Positions 46,438-55,877 of a DNA stretch of 64,000 nt are shown in pieces. The position numbers and the translations under genes were made by a program. The notes under the pieces were generated by a model, which saw only the letters and a list, made by a program, of their open reading frames with translations, was not told the origin of the DNA and made no database searches. Source of the stretch: Spirochaetales bacterium (GTDB lineage Bacteria > Spirochaetota > Spirochaetia > DSM-2461); NCBI GenBank assembly GCA_003247135.1, contig QKAW01000011.1, forward strand, positions 1 to 64,000, written 5' to 3'. The first letter of the stretch is position 1; the number at the start of each line of letters is the position of its first letter.

Positions 46438-47316
46438 ATTAATAAATTCTTTTATATTATTATAATATTCATATCTGTTTTTTAACAAAGACTCTGCATG
46501 ATCTCCCTGCTCAGGTATAAAAAGTCTGCTTTTATTATTACTTACAGATAGTAATTCTTGAGACATTGATGGGAGTATATATTTATCCTCCTTACTGTGA
46601 ATGTAGAGTATGGGAGACTTAATTTTCTTAGCAAAATTGATTGGTGAAACATCTTTAAATTTAAACCCAGCTCTTAAATAAATAAATAAATTAACTAATG
46701 GCATAATAAATAAACCATTAAGTTTAAACTCTACATTTAATCGATATCTCAACTGATTCTTTAAGTCTGAATAGGGACAATCAAAAATACAAAAGTCAAC
46801 ACCATTATATTTCCCTGCATATTGTATTCCAATTGCCGAACCCATAGATTCTCCATGTAGACCTAAAAACTTATAGTTAGGAAATTTTATCCTAATTTCC
46901 TGAATAATTGTATGAATGTCATCTTTTTCGTAAAATCCATATGTAGATAACTTACCCCCACTACGTCCATGTCTTCTATGTTCAATTAGAACTATATCAA
47001 AACCAAGTTCAAGAAATATTTGTCCATATTTTAATGATGAAATATAGTTACATCCTACACCATGACTTAAAAACACAACTTTTTCATTTAGTTCCTTAGC
47101 AATTATACGTGTAGCATATAAATTATAACCAAATGAAGATTTAATAAAATAACCATTTTTTTTTGCAGTATCTATAAGGTCTTTTGAAACTCCCTCGTTT
47201 TTAATTGCATCATTATATACCTGAGATTCATCCTTTAAACCTACAAGTAAAACTTTATTTGAAAAGTAGAATCCCCCAAAAAAAATAACTATTAAAATAA
47301 TCAAAATAAACAACAT
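46417..47316 (-). CDS. Membrane-anchored alpha/beta hydrolase
   Basis: A 299-residue protein with an N-terminal membrane helix (about 1-22) and an alpha/beta-hydrolase fold. HGVGCNYIS oxyanion region, nucleophile elbow HGESMGSAIGI with the Ser, late Asp in HSKEDKYILP and His in EQGDHAES. It resembles the serine aminopeptidase/BAAT-like and DUF-type esterases (BEM46-like). Substrate unknown. It lies 4 bases after the GPH symporter gene, so they are cotranscribed; whether it acts on a product of that transporter's cargo is only a guess. Confidence 0.82.
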   Translation of the reverse strand: MLFILIILIVIFFGGFYFSNKVLLVGLKDESQVYNDAIKNEGVSKDLIDTAKKNGYFIKSSFGYNLYATRIIAKELNEKVVFLSHGVGCNYISSLKYGQIFLELGFDIVLIEHRRHGRSGGKLSTYGFYEKDDIHTIIQEIRIKFPNYKFLGLHGESMGSAIGIQYAGKYNGVDFCIFDCPYSDLKNQLRYRLNVEFKLNGLFIMPLVNLFIYLRAGFKFKDVSPINFAKKIKSPILYIHSKEDKYILPSMSQELLSVSNNKSRLFIPEQGDHAESLLKNRYEYYNNIKEFINNIKPGS

Positions 47317-47320
47317 CTTT

Positions 47321-48667
47321 CTACCCTTTAGCTTTATATCTTTCCTTATATTTCATAAAAATTATTCCTGCCAAAAGACAAAGAACAAATCCTAATAATC
47401 CACTCAATCTTATTCCAAAATCATTTCCTATATCTTTACCAAAGGAAGTTAAGGCTGCGAATGAAAAAACTCCTATTGTTTGACCCATTTTTTGCATTAA
47501 TGTTCTGGAAGCAAAAAACATTCCTTCCTGGTTTATGCCACTTTCAATAGCATCTATCTCAGCAATATCTGCTAATACAGAGTTCGGAAGAACCCCAAGA
47601 AATGAAAGGGGTATAGAGTATAAAATAATAACAAAATATGCTTGCATAACTTTAGAGAATGGAAATTTCCCTAAAAAGAAAATCGCAAAAAAGATAAGTG
47701 ACATAATAAAAAATGAAACTACTATTAATAATTTTTTTCCATATTTTTTACCAAAAAAATTTACAAAAGGATAGAATATAAAAGATATAATGACCATAAG
47801 AGGGAGTAGAATTCCCATTATTGTATCCGGTAATTCTAATAAAACAGTAATATAGTATATAAGACCAGTCATAATTATTGTAATTCCAACAAAATAAGAA
47901 AAATCAGCAACTACATAATATCTAAAATTCTCATTTTTAAATGTTCTCTTTAATGCTTCTCTCATTGGAACATTAGAAACTTTACCAGAAGAGTATTTTT
48001 TTTCATCAAAAAAAAGTCCTGGAAGTAACATACATATAGCAGCTAGAGTTGCAACAACTCCAATAGATATCTGAAGACTTCTGGTCTTGTCTAAAATTTT
48101 AAAAGTAACTGCAATATATTCATTAAAGTTAGGTATTAGTCCTGCAATAATTATCCCTAATGCATAAGTAATTGAAATGTATGTTGAAAGATCTAACCTT
48201 TCATCAGAACTATGTCCAATTTCCGGCAACAATGCAAAAAAAGGTGTAACATATATAGTCAAAAAAAGATAAAAAAGTGCTTGTGTAAAAAATAACCAGA
48301 TTATATTGACAATACTTATACTACTTAATGGGGGTAAAAACATTAAAAAGCAAAAAATGGAAGATGGAATTGCACCAAATAGCATAAAAGGTGTTCTTCT
48401 TCCTCTTTTTCCTTTCCAACGATCACTTAATGTTGCAATTAATGGATCTGTAATAGCATCAAATAGTCTGCCGCTAGCTGCTACTATAGTTATTATATTC
48501 AATATTCCAAGAAAAGTTATTTGTGTTATTCTAAAAGGTAAACCTGAACTTTGTGGTGGCATGTAAAAATATACAAGTTGTAGACTTACAATATTTATTA
48601 ATATTGACCAACCTAATTGTCCTATAGAATAAATAATTTTTTGATTTACAGGTAATTTACTTTCCAT
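47321..48667 (-). CDS. GPH-family sugar:cation symporter (MelB-like)
   Basis: A 448-residue membrane protein with 12 predicted helices. Signature near 50-80: GRLFDAITDPLIATLSDRWKGKRGRRTPFMLFG, typical of glycoside-pentoside-hexuronide symporters. The open frame begins at ATG 48694, but the ATG at 48667 has AGGGAGA directly upstream, inside the longer frame, and gives a start matching the family. The divergent TetR gene and a palindrome stand upstream. The sugar is not known. Confidence 0.9.
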   Translation of the reverse strand: MESKLPVNQKIIYSIGQLGWSILINIVSLQLVYFYMPPQSSGLPFRITQITFLGILNIITIVAASGRLFDAITDPLIATLSDRWKGKRGRRTPFMLFGAIPSSIFCFLMFLPPLSSISIVNIIWLFFTQALFYLFLTIYVTPFFALLPEIGHSSDERLDLSTYISITYALGIIIAGLIPNFNEYIAVTFKILDKTRSLQISIGVVATLAAICMLLPGLFFDEKKYSSGKVSNVPMREALKRTFKNENFRYYVVADFSYFVGITIIMTGLIYYITVLLELPDTIMGILLPLMVIISFIFYPFVNFFGKKYGKKLLIVVSFFIMSLIFFAIFFLGKFPFSKVMQAYFVIILYSIPLSFLGVLPNSVLADIAEIDAIESGINQEGMFFASRTLMQKMGQTIGVFSFAALTSFGKDIGNDFGIRLSGLLGFVLCLLAGIIFMKYKERYKAKG

Positions 48668-48680
48668 AAAATTCTCCCTA

Positions 48681-48701
48681 AATATTAATGGCATTAATAT
48701 T
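48681..48701. promoter_or_regulatory. Perfect palindrome in the symporter-TetR divergent region: likely operator
   Basis: AATATTAATG (48681-48690), centre G, CATTAATATT (48692-48701): a perfect 10-base inverted repeat. TAATATT half-sites recur just beyond it up to 48719. It lies right upstream of the symporter start and its SD, exactly where a TetR-type repressor would block it, and TetR is the divergent neighbour. Confidence 0.75.
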
Positions 48702-48788
48702 ATTAATATAGTTAATATTCAGGCCATATCGCTTAGATGTCAAGTTGTTTTTTAATAATATTTTTAGCATAATAAAAATGAGGTAATT

Positions 48789-49361
48789 ATGGACAATAAA
48801 AAAATACAGAAAGAACGCATTACAAATTATTTTATCGATGCCACAGTAAATATTATCAAAGAAGATGGATTAGAAAATCTAACGACAAAGAAAATTGGTG
48901 ATCGGGCCGGATATTCTTATGCAACAATCTACAACTATTTTAGAAATTTTAATGAATTAATATGCATATCAATGAGTAAAATAGCAATTGAGTGTTTTAA
49001 TTTTGTAAATGATAATATATATGGAGATTCACCTTTATCCAGAACATTAAGTTTTATAGATTTAATGGTTGATTTTAATGCAAAAAACATTAACATCTAT
49101 TATCCCTTTTTATCATCGAAAGTAGACTTCTCATATTTTCAGTTAACAACAGGAAAACATTTTTACCATCCAGCTTATGATCTACTTATTAAAGAATTGA
49201 AATTTACTGATTCCCCTGAATTAATTGCGGACATAATAACATCAATTTTTAATTCATGTCTTCATTTTTACATTATTATGAAAACTCCAGAAAATTTATT
49301 TAATTTAAAAGAAAATATAAAAAAACAAGTATTATTTGTTTTAGAAAAATATTTAAAGTAA
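48789..49361 (+). CDS. TetR-family transcriptional regulator
   Basis: A 190-residue TetR protein. The N-terminal helix-turn-helix is at about 13-60: IIKEDGLENLTTKKIGDRAGYSYATIYNYFRNFNELI. The C-terminal helical ligand domain is diverged and unknown. It is divergent from the GPH symporter-hydrolase operon across a perfect palindrome and most likely represses it, with a sugar derivative as inducer. Start ATG after GAGG. Confidence 0.92.
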   Translation: MDNKKIQKERITNYFIDATVNIIKEDGLENLTTKKIGDRAGYSYATIYNYFRNFNELICISMSKIAIECFNFVNDNIYGDSPLSRTLSFIDLMVDFNAKNINIYYPFLSSKVDFSYFQLTTGKHFYHPAYDLLIKELKFTDSPELIADIITSIFNSCLHFYIIMKTPENLFNLKENIKKQVLFVLEKYLK

Positions 49362-49387
49362 AAAAAAGCCTCTCTAAATGAGAGGCT
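49361..49387 (-). terminator. Rho-independent terminator of flaA
   Basis: On the minus strand AGCCTCTC, loop ATTTA, GAGAGGCT is followed by seven or more T. It lies 20 bases past the flaA stop. Confidence 0.85.
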
Positions 49388-49406
49388 AAAATCTATATAA
49401 TTAAGA

Positions 49407-50441
49407 CTATTGATTAGTAGCAGCTGCTTCTGGTTCACTAGTTGCATTAGATTCAGTTAATGGAATAGATTCTCTCTTATCAACAACACTACCTAATTGA
49501 TCCATTTTCTTTTGTTCTAAATACTCAAGGATTTGATCATTTCCTAATGTTCTTAATTCATTATTTCTTCTTGCTTCTTCTCTGTTAGCAAGAATACCCC
49601 ATACTGCTTCATCATCTATATCAGATTCAACATCATCTCTAATAGCTTTATCATATGTAACTGTTATATCTTTGAAATATGATATAAAATCACCACCATT
49701 ATTGTTTGCTGATTTCTTGATTAATAAACCTTTCAAAATAAGACTATTTGAAGTTACTGGATATATAGGCGCAGTATTTAACTCTCTATATTTAACTTCT
49801 GAAATATAATTTGGATTATTCCAAGTTAAAGTTCTCCATCCGTTGAAATCAAGATCACCAACTGGTACATTTTTTTCTTTTCCATCAGAATCTGTAAATA
49901 CAAGGATTAATTTATGTGGATAGTTTCTTCCGTAAACATTAACAGAGATACTTTTAATAGCTCCAACATTTTTTAATACTCCGTATCCATCAAATTTGTT
50001 TCCACTTCTTATTCCTTGCTCTTTTTGCTCATCAGATGGCATATAAGCCGGAATTTCAAATGGAGGTTTTACCATAGCATTAGCATCAAAGTTTTCAGGG
50101 AAATGAACTCTAACACCTAAAACTTGCTCACCAGCAAATCTTTTGGCAGACTCTTTCACCATAACAGATTGAGTAAATGATAATCTGTTATTTGTAACAC
50201 TTTGAGCTGACTTGTTTAAAATAACATCCCAGCTTTCTACAAAAAGTGATTCTTTCATTAATTGTTTATCACTTTCATCATAGGTTGTTCCTGCAACACT
50301 GCTATAATCTATAATAGTAGCAGTATTCAGACCATCTTGATCAGCAGTTAGGTCAGCAAAATCTATAATAGTCGCTGTTTCTGCAAAAACTGTTGTTGTT
50401 AATAATAAGGTGAACCCTAATAGAGCTAATAACCTTTTCAT
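49407..50441 (-). CDS. flaA: FlaA-type periplasmic flagellar filament sheath protein
   Basis: A 344-residue exported protein with signal MKRLLALLGFTLLLTTTVFA. The mature start holds two copies of a TATIID[FY] motif (about 22-28 and 40-46), a FlaA trait. Family blocks: RFAGEQVLGVRVHFPENFDANAMVKPPFEIPAYM, GYGVLKNVGAIKSISVNVYGRNYPHKLILVF, GWRTLTWNNPNYI and SLILKGLLIKKSANNNGGDFISYFKDITV. In spirochaetes FlaA forms the outer layer of the periplasmic flagellar filament around FlaB cores. The tail (300-344) is Asn/Ala/Glu-rich. It has its own promoter and terminator, consistent with high expression. It belongs to the neighbourhood of the glycan operon. Confidence 0.95.
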   Translation of the reverse strand: MKRLLALLGFTLLLTTTVFAETATIIDFADLTADQDGLNTATIIDYSSVAGTTYDESDKQLMKESLFVESWDVILNKSAQSVTNNRLSFTQSVMVKESAKRFAGEQVLGVRVHFPENFDANAMVKPPFEIPAYMPSDEQKEQGIRSGNKFDGYGVLKNVGAIKSISVNVYGRNYPHKLILVFTDSDGKEKNVPVGDLDFNGWRTLTWNNPNYISEVKYRELNTAPIYPVTSNSLILKGLLIKKSANNNGGDFISYFKDITVTYDKAIRDDVESDIDDEAVWGILANREEARRNNELRTLGNDQILEYLEQKKMDQLGSVVDKRESIPLTESNATSEPEAAATNQ

Positions 50442-50495
50442 GCAGTACTCCTTTTGTCTTTATCTCTTTTAAAAAAAAACTTATTTATATTGAAA

Positions 50496-50523
50496 ATTAT
50501 ACTAAGGAACGAAGGTTTGTCAA
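50496..50523 (-). promoter_or_regulatory. Near-consensus sigma-70 promoter for flaA
   Basis: On the minus strand a perfect -35 TTGACA (50518-50523), 16-base spacer and perfect -10 TATAAT (50496-50501), 54 bases before the start codon. This is the best promoter in the window. Confidence 0.85.
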
Positions 50524-50541
50524 CAATATTTATTATTTTTT

Positions 50542-51027
50542 CTATTCTATTAACTTACCAGGCAGTTCTAAAAGAGAAGGACCTGATCCAATTGTCTGAC
50601 CATCTACAGTTATAATTACTTCCTTAATCCGTTTTGTATTTTTAATAATGTTAAAAGTTATCAATTCAAATGTTTCATCTAAACTCATGTTATTATTTTC
50701 TGAAATTTTTATTATTGAGACAGGGAGATCAAGATATGCAGTTGATCCATTAACATAAAATTTATTGTATGTAAAATAATATGGAACTGTTTTTTTATTA
50801 AAAACTGAAAGTGGACCAAGAAAATATTCATCTAAGACTCTTTTTGCCCTATATTTATAATTACCGACAAGCAAAACCTTTCTATCTTCATAAACATACC
50901 TGTTTTCAGTCTCATATTTGTATTTAAAAGATAAATTTGTATAATTATTATCTTCAAAAATAATAAATAGGATACTAACAACAAATGATGCCGAAATAAC
51001 TCCTAATAAAAAAATATTTTTTTTCAT
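50542..51027 (-). CDS. GerMN-domain membrane-anchored protein
   Basis: A 161-residue protein with one N-terminal membrane helix (about 5-22) and a GerMN domain: GPLSVFNKKTVPYYF, FYVNGSTAYLDLPVSII, SLDETFELITFNIIKNTKRIKEVIITVDGQTIG. GerMN domains occur in GerM and LpqB, and often accompany N-acetylmuramoyl-L-alanine amidases, as here 3 bases after the amidase gene. The domain may bind peptidoglycan or help the amidase. Last gene of the operon before flaA. Confidence 0.85.
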   Translation of the reverse strand: MKKNIFLLGVISASFVVSILFIIFEDNNYTNLSFKYKYETENRYVYEDRKVLLVGNYKYRAKRVLDEYFLGPLSVFNKKTVPYYFTYNKFYVNGSTAYLDLPVSIIKISENNNMSLDETFELITFNIIKNTKRIKEVIITVDGQTIGSGPSLLELPGKLIE

Positions 51028-51030
51028 ATA

Positions 51031-52080
51031 CTATCTTTCTCCATTCTCATATCTATCTACAAAATCTACTATCCCATTAAAAATGCCATCTGAAATTTTT
51101 TTAATATATTCCTTCTCTGCCAATCTACTACCTTCTAATTCATTAGTAACAAAACCTACCTCAATTAAAACAGAAGCCATATTTGCTTTTCTTACCACAA
51201 ACCAAATTTCCTCTTTAAGGCCTCTGTTTGAGCTCATATTACCAATAGTGCTATTTAGTCCATCGAGTATATCTCCGGCAAGCTCTTGCCCCTCTAGAGA
51301 GATTTCATCCTCTTTTAAAGCATTGATTATGGTAGTAAGCTTCAAATTATCATCCAGATTTTTGTCTAGCACATTTCTTCTATAACCTTTTGGTAGATAC
51401 CAGACTTCAAATCCCTGTGCATTTTTATTCAAAGATGCATTAGCGTGTACTGAAATATATATAACAGCCTGTTTTGCTTCAAGCTCAATATTATTGGCTA
51501 AATCAACCCTTTGCTCAAGTGTTAAAAAATAATCCTCATCCCTGGTCATAAGAATTTTCTTATGGGAATATTCATTTCTCAATTTTTCTACAACCATTTT
51601 AGATATATTTAACACAACCTCTTTTTCCTGAACAACTATATTTTCAAGTTTACCAATTGCTCCACTATCCCTTCCTCCATGTCCAGGATCAATAATTATT
51701 ACAGGGATATTAAAAAGATTTTCATCTTTTACAATTTCAAAATATTCCTGATCTATTTTTAATAGTCTATAAAGGAGATCAGCAGACTCCTTATTTAAAA
51801 AAAGTTGACCTTCACTATATGTAAATTCTAAACCGGTAAAAACTTTACTATTTACAACTATTGTTGAGCTGCCAACCAAAAATGAAATAACTAGGTCATT
51901 TTTTATAATTAAACCCTTTTCTCTATAAGGATTCCAGCGTAATTCTGCACCACTTTTATCAATAATATCCATTAAAGATGTTTTTTGACAAAAAATTAGA
52001 TGAGATAGTAACAGATATATAAATAAAAGTTTAATCTTTGACAGAATCAAGATAGTACAAAACTCCTTGCAATGACCCAT
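51031..52080 (-). CDS. amiC: N-acetylmuramoyl-L-alanine amidase, AmiC type
   Basis: A 349-residue exported amidase_3 enzyme. Catalytic zinc site: IIDPGHGGRDSGAIG with His, Glu in VVQEKEVVLN, then ISVHANASLNKNAQGFEVWYL with His, and VLIEVGFVTN with the final Glu. It removes peptide stems from peptidoglycan during cell separation. The N-terminal 150 residues contain a signal-like segment (KLLFIYLLLSHLIFC) and an AMIN-like beta domain. The frame starts at ATG 52080, overlapping the ATP-grasp gene by 50 bases; a TTG at 52050 with AAGGAG upstream is an alternative. Same operon as the glycan genes. Confidence 0.9.
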   Translation of the reverse strand: MGHCKEFCTILILSKIKLLFIYLLLSHLIFCQKTSLMDIIDKSGAELRWNPYREKGLIIKNDLVISFLVGSSTIVVNSKVFTGLEFTYSEGQLFLNKESADLLYRLLKIDQEYFEIVKDENLFNIPVIIIDPGHGGRDSGAIGKLENIVVQEKEVVLNISKMVVEKLRNEYSHKKILMTRDEDYFLTLEQRVDLANNIELEAKQAVIYISVHANASLNKNAQGFEVWYLPKGYRRNVLDKNLDDNLKLTTIINALKEDEISLEGQELAGDILDGLNSTIGNMSSNRGLKEEIWFVVRKANMASVLIEVGFVTNELEGSRLAEKEYIKKISDGIFNGIVDFVDRYENGER

Positions 52081-53548
52081 TAATTAATGCTTTATAGAAA
52101 TCCAATCCACAATTACTATCATCTACAAATTCAATTTTATGATATTCTGATAAAATTTTAAGTACTTGATTTACTGTTCTTTTTTGCCAATCCTTTTTTC
52201 TTGAATTGATGATTTTATCAATCTTCTTTACATAAAAAACTTCATCTACAAATTCAATATCTTCATCAAGCTTATTAAGAAATCCTATATCGAAATCAAA
52301 TGCCTTTGGAGCTTTTTTATTCTTGCTATTAAATAAAAACTGATCAGTTTCCCAATTATTATCCTTTAATCTAATTACAATTTCTGATGCATATTTTTCA
52401 GCTTTTTTAACTACAGTATCTCTATCCGACCCATAACATATAATATTTCCACACTTTTCTACATTATTAGTAGGAAAAATGACTCTATCACCCTCTTTAA
52501 CAGTAGTAAATCTTTCAATATTTTCTATTTTATCTGTAGGAGGTAGATATAATTTCTCTACAATTCCCGGGATTGAAATAAAGGCTCTCTCTGCTGCAGA
52601 GTGTCCTATATCTTCACTATTCAAAATTGATGCTTTTAAACCAAGTGCTAATTCTATACCACTTTTTATTAAATCTCTGCCACTTGAAAAAGGATAAGTC
52701 CATCCCGACATATACCCTCCTGATAATCTGGCTGCAATCTCACCGATTACTGGTCCTTTACTACTGTATTTTACATCACCTTTAGCGGCACCATAGTTTA
52801 AACCTAAGGCTTTTACCCCTTTTGAAAAAACATCACAAATTTCTTTATATTTCACTTCATCTATTAATGATGGGATCGTATGCCCCATTTCAACAAAATA
52901 TGGTGGAAATGTAATTTCTCTGTCTGCAAAACCAAAAACTTTGACTTCCCCATCTATTATTAAAGCATCTAAACTGAATTCATCTCCATCTATAAATTCT
53001 TCAATTACAGCTCTTGAAGTTCTGGAATATTCCAAAGATTTAACAACCTCTTTTTCAAGTTCATTATATGTATTAACTTTCTGAACCCCTCTACTACCCA
53101 TATTATCTGCAGGCTTTACTACTAGAGGAAATTTTAAGTGTTCTATAGCTTTTTCCAAACTCATTTCATTTGAATATTCAACAAAGTCAGGTGATGGAAC
53201 ACCGTTTTCCTTAAAACAATTCCTCATTCTAACCTTATCTGTAGCATTAAGGGCAGACTGATAAGAGATACCAGGAAGGCTTAGTTTTTCAGTTATCCAG
53301 GCTACTGTTGATGAAAAATCTGTGCCTACTGTAAAAACTCCATGCAGAGTGTGTTTTTCATGAAATTTGAAGGCCAATTCAAAAAGTTTCTCTTTATCTT
53401 TAATATCTACTGGATAAAATATATCGCATAAAGATTTGCCAAGGGCATTGGAATTTCCATCTGCACATAAAACAAAATGACCCATCTCTTTAGCTATTTT
53501 TATACCGGGTATTTGCATAATTCCAGCGCCAAGAATTAATATATTCAT
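52031..53548 (-). CDS. ATP-grasp enzyme in the glycan operon
   Basis: A 505-residue ATP-grasp ligase. N-terminal Rossmann start ILILGAGIMQIPGIKIAKEMGH and VFTVGTDFSSTVAWITEKL, then the ATP-grasp core: TDKVRMRNCFKENGVPSP, FPLVVKPADNMGSRGVQKV, VIEEFIDGDEFSLDALI, and catalytic IGEIAARLSGGYMSGW region. It resembles carbamoyl-phosphate-synthase L/PylC-like ligases that join a carboxylate to an amine or other nucleophile. Within this operon it could add an amino acid to a sugar or amino-sugar. Overlaps its upstream neighbour by 4 bases (ATGA) and the amidase gene by 50. Substrates unknown. Confidence 0.85.
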   Translation of the reverse strand: MNILILGAGIMQIPGIKIAKEMGHFVLCADGNSNALGKSLCDIFYPVDIKDKEKLFELAFKFHEKHTLHGVFTVGTDFSSTVAWITEKLSLPGISYQSALNATDKVRMRNCFKENGVPSPDFVEYSNEMSLEKAIEHLKFPLVVKPADNMGSRGVQKVNTYNELEKEVVKSLEYSRTSRAVIEEFIDGDEFSLDALIIDGEVKVFGFADREITFPPYFVEMGHTIPSLIDEVKYKEICDVFSKGVKALGLNYGAAKGDVKYSSKGPVIGEIAARLSGGYMSGWTYPFSSGRDLIKSGIELALGLKASILNSEDIGHSAAERAFISIPGIVEKLYLPPTDKIENIERFTTVKEGDRVIFPTNNVEKCGNIICYGSDRDTVVKKAEKYASEIVIRLKDNNWETDQFLFNSKNKKAPKAFDFDIGFLNKLDEDIEFVDEVFYVKKIDKIINSRKKDWQKRTVNQVLKILSEYHKIEFVDDSNCGLDFYKALINGSLQGVLYYLDSVKD

Positions 53549-55230
53549 AAATTATTATCCTTTATACAAAAAATTTCAAAAGTATCACCGAAACTGAAGA
53601 TCTTACTATAACAATTTACAATTTTAGTTAAAACTTTTCCTTTCGCCCACCCTCCAAATCGCTCAGGATGATGACCAGTTATATTGATTTTATATACTTT
53701 AAATCCATATTGCTTCAATACTTTTTTTGCAGTTTTTGGTTCCCATAATGTATAATGATCATTAGGACTCATCTGCAAAAATTTCCTTAAAGATTTCTTA
53801 CCACTAATTCCTGCAAGATTAGGAGTTGAGAATGAAAATGTTCCACCTAAAGGAAGTAAGTTATTTATTTGGCTTAAAACAAGGTCAATATTTTCAAAAT
53901 GCTCAATAACATACCACATGGTTATTCCACTAATCCCATTGTTTAGAGTTAATGGTCTATCCAATGGAAATGATGAAACCATAGAATCAATTTTTAGTTC
54001 ATTATTAACATAATCTATTGCATCAGATGATACATCTATTCCAAAAGGTTTGAATCCAGATTCCTTTAAAGCTTCAAGAAATGGTCCGTAGGCACAACCA
54101 ATATCCACTATTGTGGAATTCTTTTCTAGTCTTCTGGAAATATGTTCTATCCTTTGAATACCTAATTTTTTTATGTTTTCAAAATCATCTAAATAAGTTT
54201 TGCCATACTGTATTTTATAATCATCAAAAAAATAGTTATGGGTATATTCAGTTTTCTTACCATGATATGTCATATATGTCATTTTACAATTGCTGCATTT
54301 ATAGTAGGTCTTTAACTTGAATCTTTCTATTGATTTATTATTTCTTTTGTTACAAATAGGGCATTTATTATCAACTAAATTTAAACTATAAATAAAATCT
54401 GTTAATGTTTCTTTATTACCTATATTTATAGTATTACTTTTTTTTACTGCTTTACTATAATTAATAGACCATTTTTCATTAAGTATGTAAAAACCAGCTT
54501 TCTTACTCAGTTGAGTGTGATATTTTGTTGGGTTTAATAAAGCGACTGGAGTAGACAATGCAACAGCCTCATAAGCTGTAATTCCAAAAGATGTTATAAC
54601 AATATCAAATTCTGGAATAATATCTGACAGCTTCTCTGGATTAACAATTTTAGTTACTCCAAAATCATTTTTTTTGAATAATGGACCAATAACCGTTGTT
54701 AATTCGTATCTTTTTTTTAGTAAATCAACTGCTTTTTCTGTTAAGTTATATGGATCCTGGCCTCCAAAAGTAATCAATACTTTATTAATATTTTTTCTTT
54801 TTTTGAAATTTTTATCTATTATTTCTAAATCCAAAAGCCCTGGATTAAAATAATTTGGTTTAACAGAGAGAAGGTTTGGTAATATGTCTATAGTATAACA
54901 AGACTTTTCACGTGATAAACTTCCTTCATCTAAAGAAATAATCGGTGCTATTCTAGATAGTTGGTCATAAAGAAAAGTATCAGTTTGCTTATTATCAAGA
55001 ATAATAAAATCAAGTTCTATTTTTTTCAATATAATTTCGCTTATTGAAAAAACTTCAATATGGCTCAAATCCATCATTTTCAAAGCTGATTTCAGCCAAG
55101 AGGTATTTTCCTGGAGAAAATATACTATGAATCTATCATCATTTAAAAATTTTAATAATCTTTTTAGATGACCAAAGCCTGAATTCTCACTTATATACGG
55201 GTATAATCCAATCGTTCTTTTTTTAACCAC
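53545..55230 (-). CDS. PseG-like glycosyltransferase/hydrolase fused to a zinc-ribbon methyltransferase
   Basis: A 561-residue two-enzyme protein. Residues 1-285 resemble PseG/GT28: SGFGHLKR (17-24) matches the GxGHxxR loop, ISLDEG, ITFGGQDPYNLT (153-164) and VITSFGITAYEAVALSTPVALL. PseG removes UDP during pseudaminic acid synthesis. Residues 290-315 are a four-Cys zinc ribbon (Cys290, 293, 312, 315), and 330-561 a class I methyltransferase (VDIGCAYGPF 375-384, FGIDVSSDAIDYV, ITMWYVIEHFENIDLVLSQI, TFSFSTPNLAG). The zinc ribbon plus this methyltransferase type is common in sugar O- or N-methylation. GTG start, overlapping the cytidylyltransferase gene by 40 bases. This fusion is unusual; see findings. 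Confidence 0.85.
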   Translation of the reverse strand: MVKKRTIGLYPYISENSGFGHLKRLLKFLNDDRFIVYFLQENTSWLKSALKMMDLSHIEVFSISEIILKKIELDFIILDNKQTDTFLYDQLSRIAPIISLDEGSLSREKSCYTIDILPNLLSVKPNYFNPGLLDLEIIDKNFKKRKNINKVLITFGGQDPYNLTEKAVDLLKKRYELTTVIGPLFKKNDFGVTKIVNPEKLSDIIPEFDIVITSFGITAYEAVALSTPVALLNPTKYHTQLSKKAGFYILNEKWSINYSKAVKKSNTINIGNKETLTDFIYSLNLVDNKCPICNKRNNKSIERFKLKTYYKCSNCKMTYMTYHGKKTEYTHNYFFDDYKIQYGKTYLDDFENIKKLGIQRIEHISRRLEKNSTIVDIGCAYGPFLEALKESGFKPFGIDVSSDAIDYVNNELKIDSMVSSFPLDRPLTLNNGISGITMWYVIEHFENIDLVLSQINNLLPLGGTFSFSTPNLAGISGKKSLRKFLQMSPNDHYTLWEPKTAKKVLKQYGFKVYKINITGHHPERFGGWAKGKVLTKIVNCYSKIFSFGDTFEIFCIKDNNL

Positions 55231-55877
55231 TCAATAACACTCTCTACAGGTATAGTTTCTCCATGATACAATTCATGAAACAACTTTACAATCCTATCAT
55301 AATCAGCTTTTGTATCAATAGTAACAAAACTGTCTTTTAGAATGTATTTTTGTGGGGCATCATTTTGAAATACTTTATATTTATCTTTATTTCTGTATAA
55401 ATATGGCGTTACATGCTCTAAATCATATTTATCCTGAGTAAGGGTCTCTAAATTAATTAAAACATCACTATTTACAACTTCCACACCTGTTCCTACTGGA
55501 TTATTTATAAATCCAGAATAATCAAAATTATTTTCACGATGTAATTCTATGAGAATATTAGCTAATTCCCAGGATACTAAGGGGTTATCTCCTGTAGCCC
55601 TAACGAACTGAGACAAATTATACTTTTTTATAGCTCCAATAAATCTTGAGAGCACATTTTCTTTAGAACCTGTATAAATCTCAAAATTCATCTTTTCTGC
55701 TAAAGGTTTTAAAACCTCTACAGAGTCACTGGTTGTAGCAACGATGTGTATATCTGTCTCTACTTTTTTTAATGATCTCATAGCATGTTCTATAACTGTT
55801 CTATCTTCAAGTTTTAATAGTGCTTTTCCCGGTAGTCTTGTGGAGTCAAGCCTTACTTGTAAAATTACTCCTGTCAT
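55191..55877 (-). CDS. SpsF-type cytidylyltransferase
   Basis: A 228-residue nucleotidyltransferase of the NeuA/SpsF GT-A fold. Nucleotide loop LQVRLDSTRLPGKALLKL at the start, then AVETIHIVATTSDSVEVL, RATGDNPLVS with the metal Asp, GVEVVNSDVLINL and VTIDTKADYDRIVKLF. Such enzymes attach CMP to a 2-keto sugar acid or other sugar. Its presence with a PseG-like gene suggests a CMP-activated nonulosonic or related sugar. Overlaps the glycosyltransferase by 4 bases upstream (ATGA). Confidence 0.88.
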   Translation of the reverse strand: MTGVILQVRLDSTRLPGKALLKLEDRTVIEHAMRSLKKVETDIHIVATTSDSVEVLKPLAEKMNFEIYTGSKENVLSRFIGAIKKYNLSQFVRATGDNPLVSWELANILIELHRENNFDYSGFINNPVGTGVEVVNSDVLINLETLTQDKYDLEHVTPYLYRNKDKYKVFQNDAPQKYILKDSFVTIDTKADYDRIVKLFHELYHGETIPVESVIEWLKKERLDYTRI

